Shown piece by piece: positions 17,499-25,446 of a stretch of DNA of 64,000 nt (its first letter is position 1; every line of letters starts with the position of its first letter). The stretch is from NCBI GenBank assembly GCA_963790545.1, contig CAWBPA010000018.1, positions 1 through 64,000 of the forward strand. The letters run 5' to 3'. The position numbers and the translations under genes were made by a program. Origin of the DNA: DATBJG01 sp963790545 (GTDB lineage: Bacteria; Acidobacteriota; Vicinamibacteria; Vicinamibacterales; JAMQPK01). The notes under the pieces are model-generated. The model was not told the origin of the DNA. It worked only from the letters and a program-made list of their open reading frames with translations, and ran no database searches.

Positions 17499-18461
17499 AT
17501 GGTCCACTCCGATCATCAGTTCTTCCTCGTGCTGCGCAGCGAATCGGGGCGGCTGCACGAGGAAGAACTGGATTTTAGCGCACTGATCCATGACATCGCG
17601 TTTGCGGGCGTCACTGCCGGGCGACTGTCGAACGATGGGCGATGGGAGCCGATCGCTGTCGAACCCGAATGGAGGGGCGAAACATTCGAAGGCGTTACGG
17701 TGAGGGTCGCAGGGTTGTCCAGGGCTTACGGCCGCGCGGCCTTTCACGATCGGGCCGTGGAGATTCTGTGTACCAAGGGGGTCCTGGGGGAGGACCCAAA
17801 CGAACAGGCTCGGGTGTCATGGAACGTCGAACGTCGGAGCACGACAACACATCCCTCGAGTGGTCGAACGCGCGCGTCAGTACGGCACCGCCCATATCCC
17901 CTCGTACCTTTGGCTCTCGACGAAGGCGTGAAGCAAGACGTCGAGAACAACGATTTGATCTCGATGCGCATATCTTCCGGCTTGGTCACCGAACTCTGCG
18001 AGGCTTCGGCAAGCTCTCTGGATCGAGAGCGGGCCGATTTCCTGGTGGGTCGTCTCGTTCAGGAACCAGACGGTCGAGCCGCGGTGGTGCTTGTGAGTCG
18101 GATTCCGGCTGCCGCCGACACAGGAAGCTCGCTCGTTCACTTTTCTTTTTCGCCTCAGACATTTCAGGCGGCTCAACGGGAGCTGGAACGTCGAGGTCGT
18201 GAAGACATGATCCTGGGTTGGCATCACAATCATCCGCCGCCCTGCGGATACCAGTGCTTGATGACAATTCCCCCATGCCGCACCGACAACGTGGCTTTCA
18301 GCATGAACGACCGCATCGTGCATCGATCGGCCTTTGGCCGTCCATACATGGTGGCGTTGGTGTCTGGCAAAGGACCCGGAAAGCGCGCTGACGATCCGGT
18401 GCTGCGCGCATACGGGTGGCAACGAGGACGTATCTGCGAGCGCCCATGGTCGGTCTTTTGA
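17499..18461 (+). CDS. JAMM/JAB-domain metallopeptidase (set 1)
   Basis: 320 residues beginning one base after the ubiquitin-like gene's stop. Residues 1-150 are an N-terminal region I cannot name. From 160 on the JAB fold is visible: SLDRERADFLVGRLV supplies Glu178, LGWHHNHPPP supplies His243 and His245, and CRTDNVAFS supplies Asp263. The gap from His245 to Asp263 is longer than the usual 10-11 residues and contains Cys249, Cys253 and Cys260. JAMM proteases in such operons trim the modifier's tail or remove it from targets. Confidence 0.82.
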   Translation: MVHSDHQFFLVLRSESGRLHEEELDFSALIHDIAFAGVTAGRLSNDGRWEPIAVEPEWRGETFEGVTVRVAGLSRAYGRAAFHDRAVEILCTKGVLGEDPNEQARVSWNVERRSTTTHPSSGRTRASVRHRPYPLVPLALDEGVKQDVENNDLISMRISSGLVTELCEASASSLDRERADFLVGRLVQEPDGRAAVVLVSRIPAAADTGSSLVHFSFSPQTFQAAQRELERRGREDMILGWHHNHPPPCGYQCLMTIPPCRTDNVAFSMNDRIVHRSAFGRPYMVALVSGKGPGKRADDPVLRAYGWQRGRICERPWSVF

Positions 18462-18473
18462 GAGGACCCGTGT

Positions 18474-20078
18474 ATGACGGAACAGGTTCAAGACTTACAC
18501 ACCGAGGCACTGGAAAAAATTCTGGCTGGTGGAATGTCCGCGTCTGACGAACGGGGGGCAATCGAACAGATCCTGCGCACGACCCCAAGTCTCGCCACGC
18601 CAATCCTGTTTACGGTTCTCGGCCAGAAGCAGCATTTGCGGGCACTGCTAGAAGAAGCGAACAAAACCCTGATGGAGCCGCCCTGGCATCCGGCGGCGTT
18701 CCTATCGCTCACGTCGAATGGCAATCGTGCCTTCGTCGCGTACGGCAATAGGCGCCTCAGCGTCGCGATTGCCCCGACGGTCGACCGTCCTGCCCTCCAA
18801 TGCGGACAACTCGTGTTTCTCAATGCTCAACAGAATGTTCTCACCGATGTCGCGCCTGACGCCCTGCGTCCGGGCGCCGTTGGAGAATTCTCACGCCTCC
18901 ACGGAACCAGACAAGGCGTGATTCGGGCGCAGGCTGAAGATGAGATCGTCGTCGACCTCGCGGCGGGAATTCTGGAGGAAGGAATTTCCAAGGGCGACCT
19001 CGTGCTCTACGACCGGGAGAACTATGTGGCCTACGAGAAACTCGAGAAGCGTGACCGGTCGTCTCTTCTCGAGGACCTCCCCCTCGATATGCACATCGAC
19101 CAACTGGGAGGACTCGACTTCGTCTTCGAGGAGTTGGTGTCCGAGATCACGCTTCATCTCTTCTATCCCGATCTGGTCCGACGGTTTGCCCTGAAGCCCA
19201 CGAAAGGAGTGTTGCTGTGTGGGCCGCCCGGTACAGGCAAGACGTCGCTCGTCCGCGCGCTCGGTGAGCGGTTGCGACACACCATGGGAGTCGAGCTCAA
19301 GGCATTTGTCGTTCGCCCCGGTATTCATCGCTCGATGTGGTACGGGGCGTCAGAGCAGCGCGTTCAGGCCTTGTTTCGCGAAGCGCTGGAAGCGGCGCAC
19401 CACGCCAACCAGTACGTACTGCTGTTCTTCGACGATATGGACCACCTCGGATCGCGGGATCAGCGGGTCGCCGGCGAGGTGGACGCCAGGCTGCTGCCGT
19501 GCTTCCTGCACGAGATTGACGCCGTTCGAACTCATCGACTTCTGCTCGTAGGCGCAACCAACCGCGAAGATCTGCTCGACGAAGCGCTATTGAGGCCCGG
19601 ACGGTTCGGCAAGACATTCCGCATCGCGCGTCCCAGCCGTGTTCACGCGCGAGAGATCTTCCTTCGCCATCTCACGATAGACGTACCCGTGCACCACAAC
19701 GGCGAGGGGCCGGCTGAAACGATCCGGGCTCTCGTTGAAAACCTGATTTCGGCCTTGTACGCGTCCAACGGCGAGTTCTCGCGGCTGGCCACGTTGACCT
19801 TTCGCGACGGGTCGCGCCAGCCACTGGGGGCAAGCCAACTGATGAGTGGAGCCCTCATCGCGGCGGTGGTCGAACAAGCAAAGCGTCGCGGATGCTTTCG
19901 AGCGCTCAAGGGAGGCCCGGAGCCCGTGGGTGCCGAAGACCTGCATGCGGCCATGAGGCGTGAGCTTCAGGTGATCTGCGAACGGCTGAAACCTGGGTTG
20001 GGGCTGCAGCAGATGTTGAATCTTCCGCCGGACCGGGACGTTGTGAAGGTTGAGCTTTGCGTCCCGGCGAATGGATAA
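18474..20078 (+). CDS. ARC/Mpa-type AAA ATPase in the ubiquitin-like operon
   Basis: 534 residues aligning by eye along the whole of actinobacterial ARC/Mpa: a short N-terminal helix, tandem OB-like domains (GNRRLSVAIAPTVDRPALQCG..VGEFSRLHGT, then ISKGDLVLYDRENYVAYEKL), and the AAA module. Walker A is GPPGTGKT (250-257). Walker B is LLFFDDMD, so Asp321 replaces the usual catalytic Glu. The pore-loop aromatics are Trp289-Tyr290, sensor 1 is Asn363, and the arginine finger region is LLRPGRFGK. Mpa ends in a proteasome-docking GQYL; this protein ends ELCVPANG. It is probably a hexameric unfoldase acting on modified proteins without a 20S partner from this locus. Confidence 0.88.
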   Translation: MTEQVQDLHTEALEKILAGGMSASDERGAIEQILRTTPSLATPILFTVLGQKQHLRALLEEANKTLMEPPWHPAAFLSLTSNGNRAFVAYGNRRLSVAIAPTVDRPALQCGQLVFLNAQQNVLTDVAPDALRPGAVGEFSRLHGTRQGVIRAQAEDEIVVDLAAGILEEGISKGDLVLYDRENYVAYEKLEKRDRSSLLEDLPLDMHIDQLGGLDFVFEELVSEITLHLFYPDLVRRFALKPTKGVLLCGPPGTGKTSLVRALGERLRHTMGVELKAFVVRPGIHRSMWYGASEQRVQALFREALEAAHHANQYVLLFFDDMDHLGSRDQRVAGEVDARLLPCFLHEIDAVRTHRLLLVGATNREDLLDEALLRPGRFGKTFRIARPSRVHAREIFLRHLTIDVPVHHNGEGPAETIRALVENLISALYASNGEFSRLATLTFRDGSRQPLGASQLMSGALIAAVVEQAKRRGCFRALKGGPEPVGAEDLHAAMRRELQVICERLKPGLGLQQMLNLPPDRDVVKVELCVPANG

Positions 20079-20118
20079 CGGAATACGGAACACTCGCAAC
20101 GGATGTAGGAGGACAACA

Positions 20119-20448
20119 ATGGAACGACAACGCAGAGTCCAGCAAGAAGACACCAGAAGTGAATCCGTTGCGGCGCCCGATGCACCGCCAGCGCAGGCGG
20201 TACCGCTGACAAGGGAGGCCGACGTTCAAGTGATTTATGGAGCGAGCGTCCAGAACCTGGCACTGGCCGGTCTGACCCTCGCAGAAGCCAGGCCGTTCGT
20301 CGAAACGATTCTTTCGGTCGCGCCGCGGTCCCCGGCGCTCGTGAACGGCCGTCCGGTTCGCGCAAGCTATGTCATCGTTCAAGGGGATGCACTCGAATTC
20401 GTCCATCACGCGGGTGAAAAAGGGAGTTGGTATGGACCTTCGGATTGA
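20119..20448 (+). CDS. Second ubiquitin-like protein (set 2)
   Basis: 109 residues from ATG 20119, preceded by AGGAGG. Residues 1-33 are a charged, probably disordered lead. The rest is beta-grasp-like: DVQVIYGASVQNLALAG, LTLAEARPFVETILSV, SPALVNGRPVRASYVI and QGDALEFVHHAGEKG. The closing GEKG matches the modifier tails of PRTRC-type and related bacterial sets, with Gly102 followed by SWYGPSD. Removal of those seven residues would expose glycine. It overlaps the next gene by 17 bases. Confidence 0.75.
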   Translation: MERQRRVQQEDTRSESVAAPDAPPAQAVPLTREADVQVIYGASVQNLALAGLTLAEARPFVETILSVAPRSPALVNGRPVRASYVIVQGDALEFVHHAGEKGSWYGPSD

Positions 20449-21259
20449 GATCGTCGGAGACCAGGTGGTCTGTCGTCAGGACGGCACCCGGGCGTTCGCC
20501 GCTTCACTAAAGGACTTCGTGGCCGCGCTCGTCGAACAAGCCGACCTGCTCCCGTTACCGGACGCCATCCCTGAGGGGGTTCGTTTCGTTCGTCGGCGCG
20601 GCGAAATTGTGGTGTTGGTCATCGAAGAACAGCCCCAATTGAGAACCGTACGATGGCTCGTCGATGAGAGCTCAGCGCCGTTTGGAGCCGGAGCAGTCTA
20701 CCGGACCGCGCGACTGGCATTTCCTTTTGTCATCGTGGCCATTGCATTCCGAGCTGGTGGCCTCACGGGGTATCAACAATGCTTCTATCGCACTACACCA
20801 CTCAGTGGGCTGTCCGATCCACTCTTCCTTCCGAATCTGTACAACGTCGCCGATGGCCACAACCAGAAGTGTTGGCTCTGCCTGGCTGGTCTCCGGACCG
20901 ATCTGACGACCCTGAGGTGGGACGAGAAAGTTCGTGAGGTTCGTCGTCATCTGTGGGGCGCGGGATTCAACCGCTCGAGCGAGATGCACGAGGGCATGAG
21001 CTACTGGACCACTTTGCGGAACCTGGATCGCCGGTTTCAGACACTCGAAACCTGGGAGCAGGCCAGCCTGGAAAACCCGTTCTTCCCGCTGGGCGTGGCC
21101 TGGACACCGTCCGGAACCACTGTTGGTGACGTGACCGAGCAGATGATGGAGCGCCTTTGTCCTCCAACACCCATAACGGTCGCTCAGCTCTCACACGCAT
21201 TGAGCGTGTTATTACCGGCTCGGGCATCGAAGCGCGCGCGCTTCTCGTGGGACAAATGA
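20432..21259 (+). CDS. Prok-E2_D/PRTRC-B-like E2 protein (set 2)
   Basis: 275 residues from ATG 20432; longer in-frame starts run through the preceding gene. The diagnostic block DPLFLPNLYNVADGHNQKCW then LCLAGLR corresponds to the 'PPxxNVYxDGxVCLGN' signature of Prok-E2_D (PRTRC protein B). Cys150 (or Cys147) is the probable thioester cysteine. TVRWLVDESSAPFG, HLWGAGFNRSSEMHEGMSYW and the Trp-rich tail support the family. It is followed by a JAMM peptidase through an ATGA overlap, the gene order of PRTRC-like sets. The ParB-like and other PRTRC genes are absent. Confidence 0.75.
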   Translation: MDLRIEIVGDQVVCRQDGTRAFAASLKDFVAALVEQADLLPLPDAIPEGVRFVRRRGEIVVLVIEEQPQLRTVRWLVDESSAPFGAGAVYRTARLAFPFVIVAIAFRAGGLTGYQQCFYRTTPLSGLSDPLFLPNLYNVADGHNQKCWLCLAGLRTDLTTLRWDEKVREVRRHLWGAGFNRSSEMHEGMSYWTTLRNLDRRFQTLETWEQASLENPFFPLGVAWTPSGTTVGDVTEQMMERLCPPTPITVAQLSHALSVLLPARASKRARFSWDK

Positions 21260-21969
21260 TCGGAGAGATTCCAGTTTACTTGAAGACTCCCGAGGCCGGT
21301 GAACCGTCCGATGCGACTTACTATGTCCTGGCGTCCAATGGCGTGTTCCTTGCGAAGAAGACGCCGTTGTTTGCATCAATCACCCAAGCGCCGACGGTAG
21401 CCGGATTGGAGCAGCAGGTCCCATCGTTGGAGTTGTCGTTCCCCAAGCTGCCACGCGACCTCCTGGAACGGATCTACGGCTTCTTTCAGTTCGTGTACAA
21501 GCGGTTGGATGGTGAGGCTATCGTCTTCATCTATTACTCTCCGGAAAGAGGCGAGTTTCGTGTGGACGCGCCCCCTCAGACGCTCACGCGTTACCGGACA
21601 CATTACGGATGGCGGACGGCAGGGAACGTCGAGTATCGGTCCATTCCCCGCCCGGAAGGCTTTCTCAAGCTGGGTGATGCGCACTCGCACGCCGATTGTC
21701 CGGCGTTTTTTTCCTCGACCGACGATCGAGACGATGCGGAGGACGGTTTACGGCTGGTGATGGGGAAACTCGACCGGTCTCAGCCAGATGTGTGCGCGTC
21801 GTTCGTCGCGTGCGGGACACGCTTCAACCTGGAGCCCGGAAGCATTCTCGAGGATTTCACCGAACCAGTGCCGCCACCGCAGGCGTGGACCGAGCGTGTC
21901 ATCTGCCGGTACGAGGACCGACATGGACTGGGAGGATACGGTGGTGGCACGAGCCTTCACGAGCGCTGA
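21256..21969 (+). CDS. JAMM/JAB metallopeptidase, PRTRC-A-like (set 2)
   Basis: 237 residues; ATG 21256 is chosen because it overlaps the previous stop as ATGA. The C-terminal MPN domain is textbook: Glu87 (DGEAIVFI), then LGDAHSHADCPAFFSSTDDR with His143, His145, Ser153 and Asp156 in the usual HxH-x7-S-x2-D spacing. This is the form found in PRTRC protein A. The N-terminal ~80 residues (VYLKTPEAGEPSDATYYVLA...) resemble that family's extra domain. It would process or remove the set 2 modifier. Its end overlaps the E1 gene by 47 bases. Confidence 0.85.
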   Translation: MIGEIPVYLKTPEAGEPSDATYYVLASNGVFLAKKTPLFASITQAPTVAGLEQQVPSLELSFPKLPRDLLERIYGFFQFVYKRLDGEAIVFIYYSPERGEFRVDAPPQTLTRYRTHYGWRTAGNVEYRSIPRPEGFLKLGDAHSHADCPAFFSSTDDRDDAEDGLRLVMGKLDRSQPDVCASFVACGTRFNLEPGSILEDFTEPVPPPQAWTERVICRYEDRHGLGGYGGGTSLHER

Positions 21970-22708
21970 GCGCGCGCAACAGCCGCAGGATCTCCTTTCG
22001 GGCCGCTCGGTCAAAGTGATCGGGCTGGGGGGCATCGGGAGTCCGGTCGCTCAAGCGCTGACGCAGTTCCTTGGCGTCAACCACGCTGGTATCACTCTGT
22101 TTCTCATCGATGGCGACGCGTTTGAAGAGCGGAATCGGACGCGCGTCGCGTTCCGACACGGCGGCAACAAGGCCCTCTCGAAAGCGCGCGAGCTGTCATC
22201 GATATGCAGCAGCGCGACCGCGATCGTCCCGGTTCCCAACTACGTCACGCCCCACAACGTTCACCGACTGGTCACTGAAGGAGACATTGTTTTCCTGGCC
22301 GTCGACAATCACGCGACACGCCGTTGTGTCAGCAACCGCTGCCGGAAGCTGCGCAATGGCGTTCTCATTTCTGGTGGCAATGATGGCATCGACGACGGTC
22401 GCGACGGGACCTTTGGCAATGTGATGATCTACGAACGTCTGGCCGGACGCGACGTCACCAACCCACTGACCCGATATCACCCGGAGATTGCGCGGCCCCG
22501 CGACAAGCGGCCCGACGAGATCGGATGTGCAGAGCTCGCGCAGTCAACCCCGCAGCTGCTGTTCACGAACCTGGCGGTTGCGGCAGCCATGCTCGGAGCG
22601 TTTTATACGTGGCTGACGCGACCTCTGGAGCACGAAGAGGTGTTCATCGACGTGACCCGCGCACGGATGCACCCCGTCAAGCGCATCCACCGGACCGGTC
22701 GACGTTAA
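21923..22708 (+). CDS. E1-like ThiF/UBA-fold protein (set 2)
   Basis: 261 residues from ATG 21923; a GTG at 21941 is an alternative. The Rossmann loop is KVIGLGGIGSPVAQAL (31-46), followed by LFLIDGDAFEERNRTR (with the Arg and Asn that contact ATP) and VDNHATRR with Asp128. Cys202 in IGCAELAQSTPQLLFTNLAV is a candidate thioester cysteine. No zinc CxxC pair is present, unlike the set 1 E1. It fits the ThiF of PRTRC-like operons and would charge the set 2 modifier. Confidence 0.87.
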   Translation: MDWEDTVVARAFTSAERAQQPQDLLSGRSVKVIGLGGIGSPVAQALTQFLGVNHAGITLFLIDGDAFEERNRTRVAFRHGGNKALSKARELSSICSSATAIVPVPNYVTPHNVHRLVTEGDIVFLAVDNHATRRCVSNRCRKLRNGVLISGGNDGIDDGRDGTFGNVMIYERLAGRDVTNPLTRYHPEIARPRDKRPDEIGCAELAQSTPQLLFTNLAVAAAMLGAFYTWLTRPLEHEEVFIDVTRARMHPVKRIHRTGRR

Positions 22709-22728
22709 GAAGCGTTATCCTTTGATGG

Positions 22729-23913
22729 ATGGGCTCACTCAACGGTAACGCTTCGCTGGCCCTCATGCTGAGCGGTGGCGGTGCTCGCGCCGCGTATCAG
22801 GTCGGCTTTCTCCGCCTGCTGGCTCGAGAGTTCCCCGATGTCATACCGAGCATCCTTACCGGTGTGTCTGCGGGAGGAATCAACGCCGTGTATCTGGCTG
22901 CACGGCAGGAGCCGTTCGCCGAGAGAGTCGAGAATCTCGCCAATGTGTGGACAGGCATCCGAATCGACGATGTGTTCAAGGTTGACCTGCGCGATCTCGC
23001 GTCGCGTAGTCTCAGGTGGGGCGGCCGCCTGCTCGCGGGTGGCAAGTATCTGTTACCCCCGGCGCGAAGCATGGTTGATACCGCGCCGTTACGGGCACTG
23101 CTGGGGCGGTTGTTTCTGGCCAACAATATCGAGATTGCAGGCATCAACCGCAGCCTGCAGGCTGGCTGGTTGCGGGCCATCGCGCTCACCGCGTCGAGCT
23201 ACACGACTGGGCAATCGGTGACCTGGGTACAGAACCGCGACGACTGCGGCATCGGAACCTGGGAGCGGCCGCTACGCAAGAGCGTCAGCTGTGGGCTTGG
23301 TGTGGAGCACGTGATGGCAACGTGCGCTCTACCCTTCTTCTTTCCAGCCGTCAAAGTCGGCGACGCGTGGTATGGCGACGGTGGCATCCGACTCACCGCA
23401 CCTCTCTCGCCGGCCGTCCATCTGGGCGCCACGCGCATCATCGCGGTCTCGACCAGGTCGGCCCGCTCGCGCGAAGAGGCAGACCGGCCGGCGACAGCCG
23501 GCTATCCGCCTCCCGCGCAAGTCGCCGGCGTTTTGTACAATGCAATCTTTCTCGATCAGCTCGACGGCGATGCGCTGGAAATGCAGCGGATCAACCACCT
23601 CGTGGCTCGGCTTCCGGCCACACAGCGAGACGGTCTGCGACACATTGATCTGCTCCTGCTCCGGCCGTCCATCGACCTCGGACGGCTGGCGAATGCCTAC
23701 GAGCCGGAGCTGCCGCGTGCCTTCCGTTTCTTGACGCGTGGATTGGGCACGCGCGAAACGCGGTCGAACGACATGTTGAGCCTCGTCATGTTTCAGCGCG
23801 ACTACGTTCGACGCCTCATCGAGCTCGGCGAAGCGGATGCGTCGGCGAAGATCGCGCAGATCCGCCGGTTCCTCCTGGAGGAACACGAGGGGCCCTCCCG
23901 CGACGCCACCTGA
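22729..23913 (+). CDS. Patatin-like phospholipase closing the operon
   Basis: 394 residues, 20 bases after the E1 stop, so almost certainly co-transcribed. It has the patatin oxyanion loop LSGGGARAAYQVG (14-26), the nucleophile elbow GVSAG with Ser47, and the catalytic Asp217 in GDGG. There is no signal peptide. The C-terminal ~120 residues are helical with no recognised domain. Patatins hydrolyse acyl lipids and are known effectors in several anti-phage systems, including CBASS types that also carry E1/E2/JAB genes. The RssA-like housekeeping subgroup is the alternative. Confidence 0.87.
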   Translation: MGSLNGNASLALMLSGGGARAAYQVGFLRLLAREFPDVIPSILTGVSAGGINAVYLAARQEPFAERVENLANVWTGIRIDDVFKVDLRDLASRSLRWGGRLLAGGKYLLPPARSMVDTAPLRALLGRLFLANNIEIAGINRSLQAGWLRAIALTASSYTTGQSVTWVQNRDDCGIGTWERPLRKSVSCGLGVEHVMATCALPFFFPAVKVGDAWYGDGGIRLTAPLSPAVHLGATRIIAVSTRSARSREEADRPATAGYPPPAQVAGVLYNAIFLDQLDGDALEMQRINHLVARLPATQRDGLRHIDLLLLRPSIDLGRLANAYEPELPRAFRFLTRGLGTRETRSNDMLSLVMFQRDYVRRLIELGEADASAKIAQIRRFLLEEHEGPSRDAT

Positions 23914-24079
23914 CGGAGGTCCCCGGGTTGAACGAGTCCGGAGCCGCTGTCATCTTCGGCAGCGCTGAAGTGTTCACCCGAGTTTGATCGTCCGATAAAC
24001 CGGTCGCGCTTCGAGACGAGCGCAAACCGGGTGGGGCCTCGCCGGAGCAGGTACGGGCCAGAACACTGAGAGCCACGTC

Positions 24080-25390
24080 ATGTTCGAGGGGGAACGTGGG
24101 CGCGATTTGCTTGTCCGGGGAGTTGCCGCAGCCAAGGCCAACAGCAAAAGCGAGGCGCGCTTTTTCCTGGAGCGTTTCCTGCGCTCCAATCCCCCTGTGG
24201 AACATCGGGTTCAGGCCTGGCGGTACCTCGGCCAAATCGCTGACTCCCCCGCCGAGAAACGACGCTATCTAGAACAGATTCTTGCCGCGGATCCTGCCGA
24301 TGGGCTGGCCCGCCGCGACCTCTCTCTTCTCGATGGCCGTTTGGCTCCAGAGGCTGTCGTCGATCCCGACTGCCTCGTCCCACTGCCTCCACAACCATCA
24401 CAAAACGTGAGCGCTCGCGTACTCGCATGTCGCCGCTGCGGGTCCAACCGCGTCGTCTATGCTCCGGATGGACAGGCGCTGGTCTGCGAGCATTGCCATC
24501 AGCAGCAACCACTCGAACAGATCGGCTCCGCACGGCCTGTCAGAGCGGGAGACCATGACTTCGCGACGACCATGTGGACCATCAAAGGTCACAGGGCTCC
24601 TGTCGCGACCAGCCTCTCCAGGTGCGACGGATGCGGCGCCACGTTCCTGTCTCCCCCTGGCGCTCTGTCACTCACATGTCCCTACTGTGTTTCCGTCCAT
24701 GTTGTGAATCAGCCAGACACACGGGATGTCATTCTGCCGGACGCGTTGATTCCGCTGACCGTGACACGAAACGAGGCGCAGCGCGCGATGCAGGAATGCC
24801 TGCGGCGTGAGGGAATCCAGCGGCCCATCATCGCTCCCGTCGGACTCTACACGCCTGTCTGGATGTTTCGTTTCACCGGCGAAATGCTGTGGACGGGCGT
24901 GCAGGATGAATCCCTGGACTTCGAGTCCGGCGGCTCAACGCGCAGCTCCGGCAGTTGGCCAGTGATCGACGATCACGCTCTCGTGTGCGCAACCACCAGT
25001 CTGCCCGAGACGTTACACGAGAGTCTTGGCGGGTTCGATCTCGGGCGCTTGCTTCCCTATGACGGGCGCTATCTTGCTGACTGGCCGGCACAGACCTACG
25101 ACATCACATTGGAGGATGCGTCTCGAATTGCCAGGCGGATCGTACTGGCGACCATTCGCACGAAGGCGCAGGGGCAGCTTGAAGGCATTCGCGACCTCGA
25201 AATAAACTTCGGGCGCGCGGCGGTCGATTCTTTCCAGCTCCTGCTCTTTCCGTTCTGGATCGGGCAACTCAGCCGCCCTCACAGCGGGCATTTCGCATTC
25301 GTCAATGGGCAAACCGGGAGCTGCTCGGCGACCATCCCCCGGCGTCCCCTCCTCCGCTGGATCGATCGCCTGCTGGGTCGCTCCAGCTAG
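24080..25390 (+). CDS. Zinc-ribbon protein with N-terminal TPR-like region
   Basis: 436 residues. Residues 1-90 are helical and TPR-like (ARFFLERFLRSNPPVEHRVQ, AWRYLGQIADSP). Two zinc ribbons follow: ACRRCGSN..VCEHCHQQ and RCDGCGATF..TCPYC. The remainder (LIPLTVTRNEAQRAMQECL, LYTPVWMFRFTGEMLWTGV, then LLPYDGRYLADWPAQTYDI) parallels the protein encoded at 26503, so the two are paralogues flanking the SPFH gene. The membrane helix of the paralogue is missing here. Function unknown; it is probably linked to the SPFH protein. Confidence 0.7.
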   Translation: MFEGERGRDLLVRGVAAAKANSKSEARFFLERFLRSNPPVEHRVQAWRYLGQIADSPAEKRRYLEQILAADPADGLARRDLSLLDGRLAPEAVVDPDCLVPLPPQPSQNVSARVLACRRCGSNRVVYAPDGQALVCEHCHQQQPLEQIGSARPVRAGDHDFATTMWTIKGHRAPVATSLSRCDGCGATFLSPPGALSLTCPYCVSVHVVNQPDTRDVILPDALIPLTVTRNEAQRAMQECLRREGIQRPIIAPVGLYTPVWMFRFTGEMLWTGVQDESLDFESGGSTRSSGSWPVIDDHALVCATTSLPETLHESLGGFDLGRLLPYDGRYLADWPAQTYDITLEDASRIARRIVLATIRTKAQGQLEGIRDLEINFGRAAVDSFQLLLFPFWIGQLSRPHSGHFAFVNGQTGSCSATIPRRPLLRWIDRLLGRSS

Positions 25391-25446
25391 TCGTCACCGA
25401 GCCCGCCGATCATGACAGAATGAAGGCTTGACCGAAGGAGTGACCA

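Noticed and set aside
18474..20078. Pup-proteasome locus
   Set aside because: The ATPase is ARC/Mpa-like but Pup, PafA, Dop and 20S subunits are absent and the docking tail is missing.
20119..22708. A standard PRTRC cassette
   Set aside because: Modifier, E2_D, JAMM and ThiF are there, but the ParB-related protein and the other PRTRC genes are missing, so only the core is shared.
14264..23913. CBASS type II locus
   Set aside because: E1, E2, JAB and patatin are present, but no CD-NTase gene is found in or near the operon, and E1 and E2 are separate genes in a different order.
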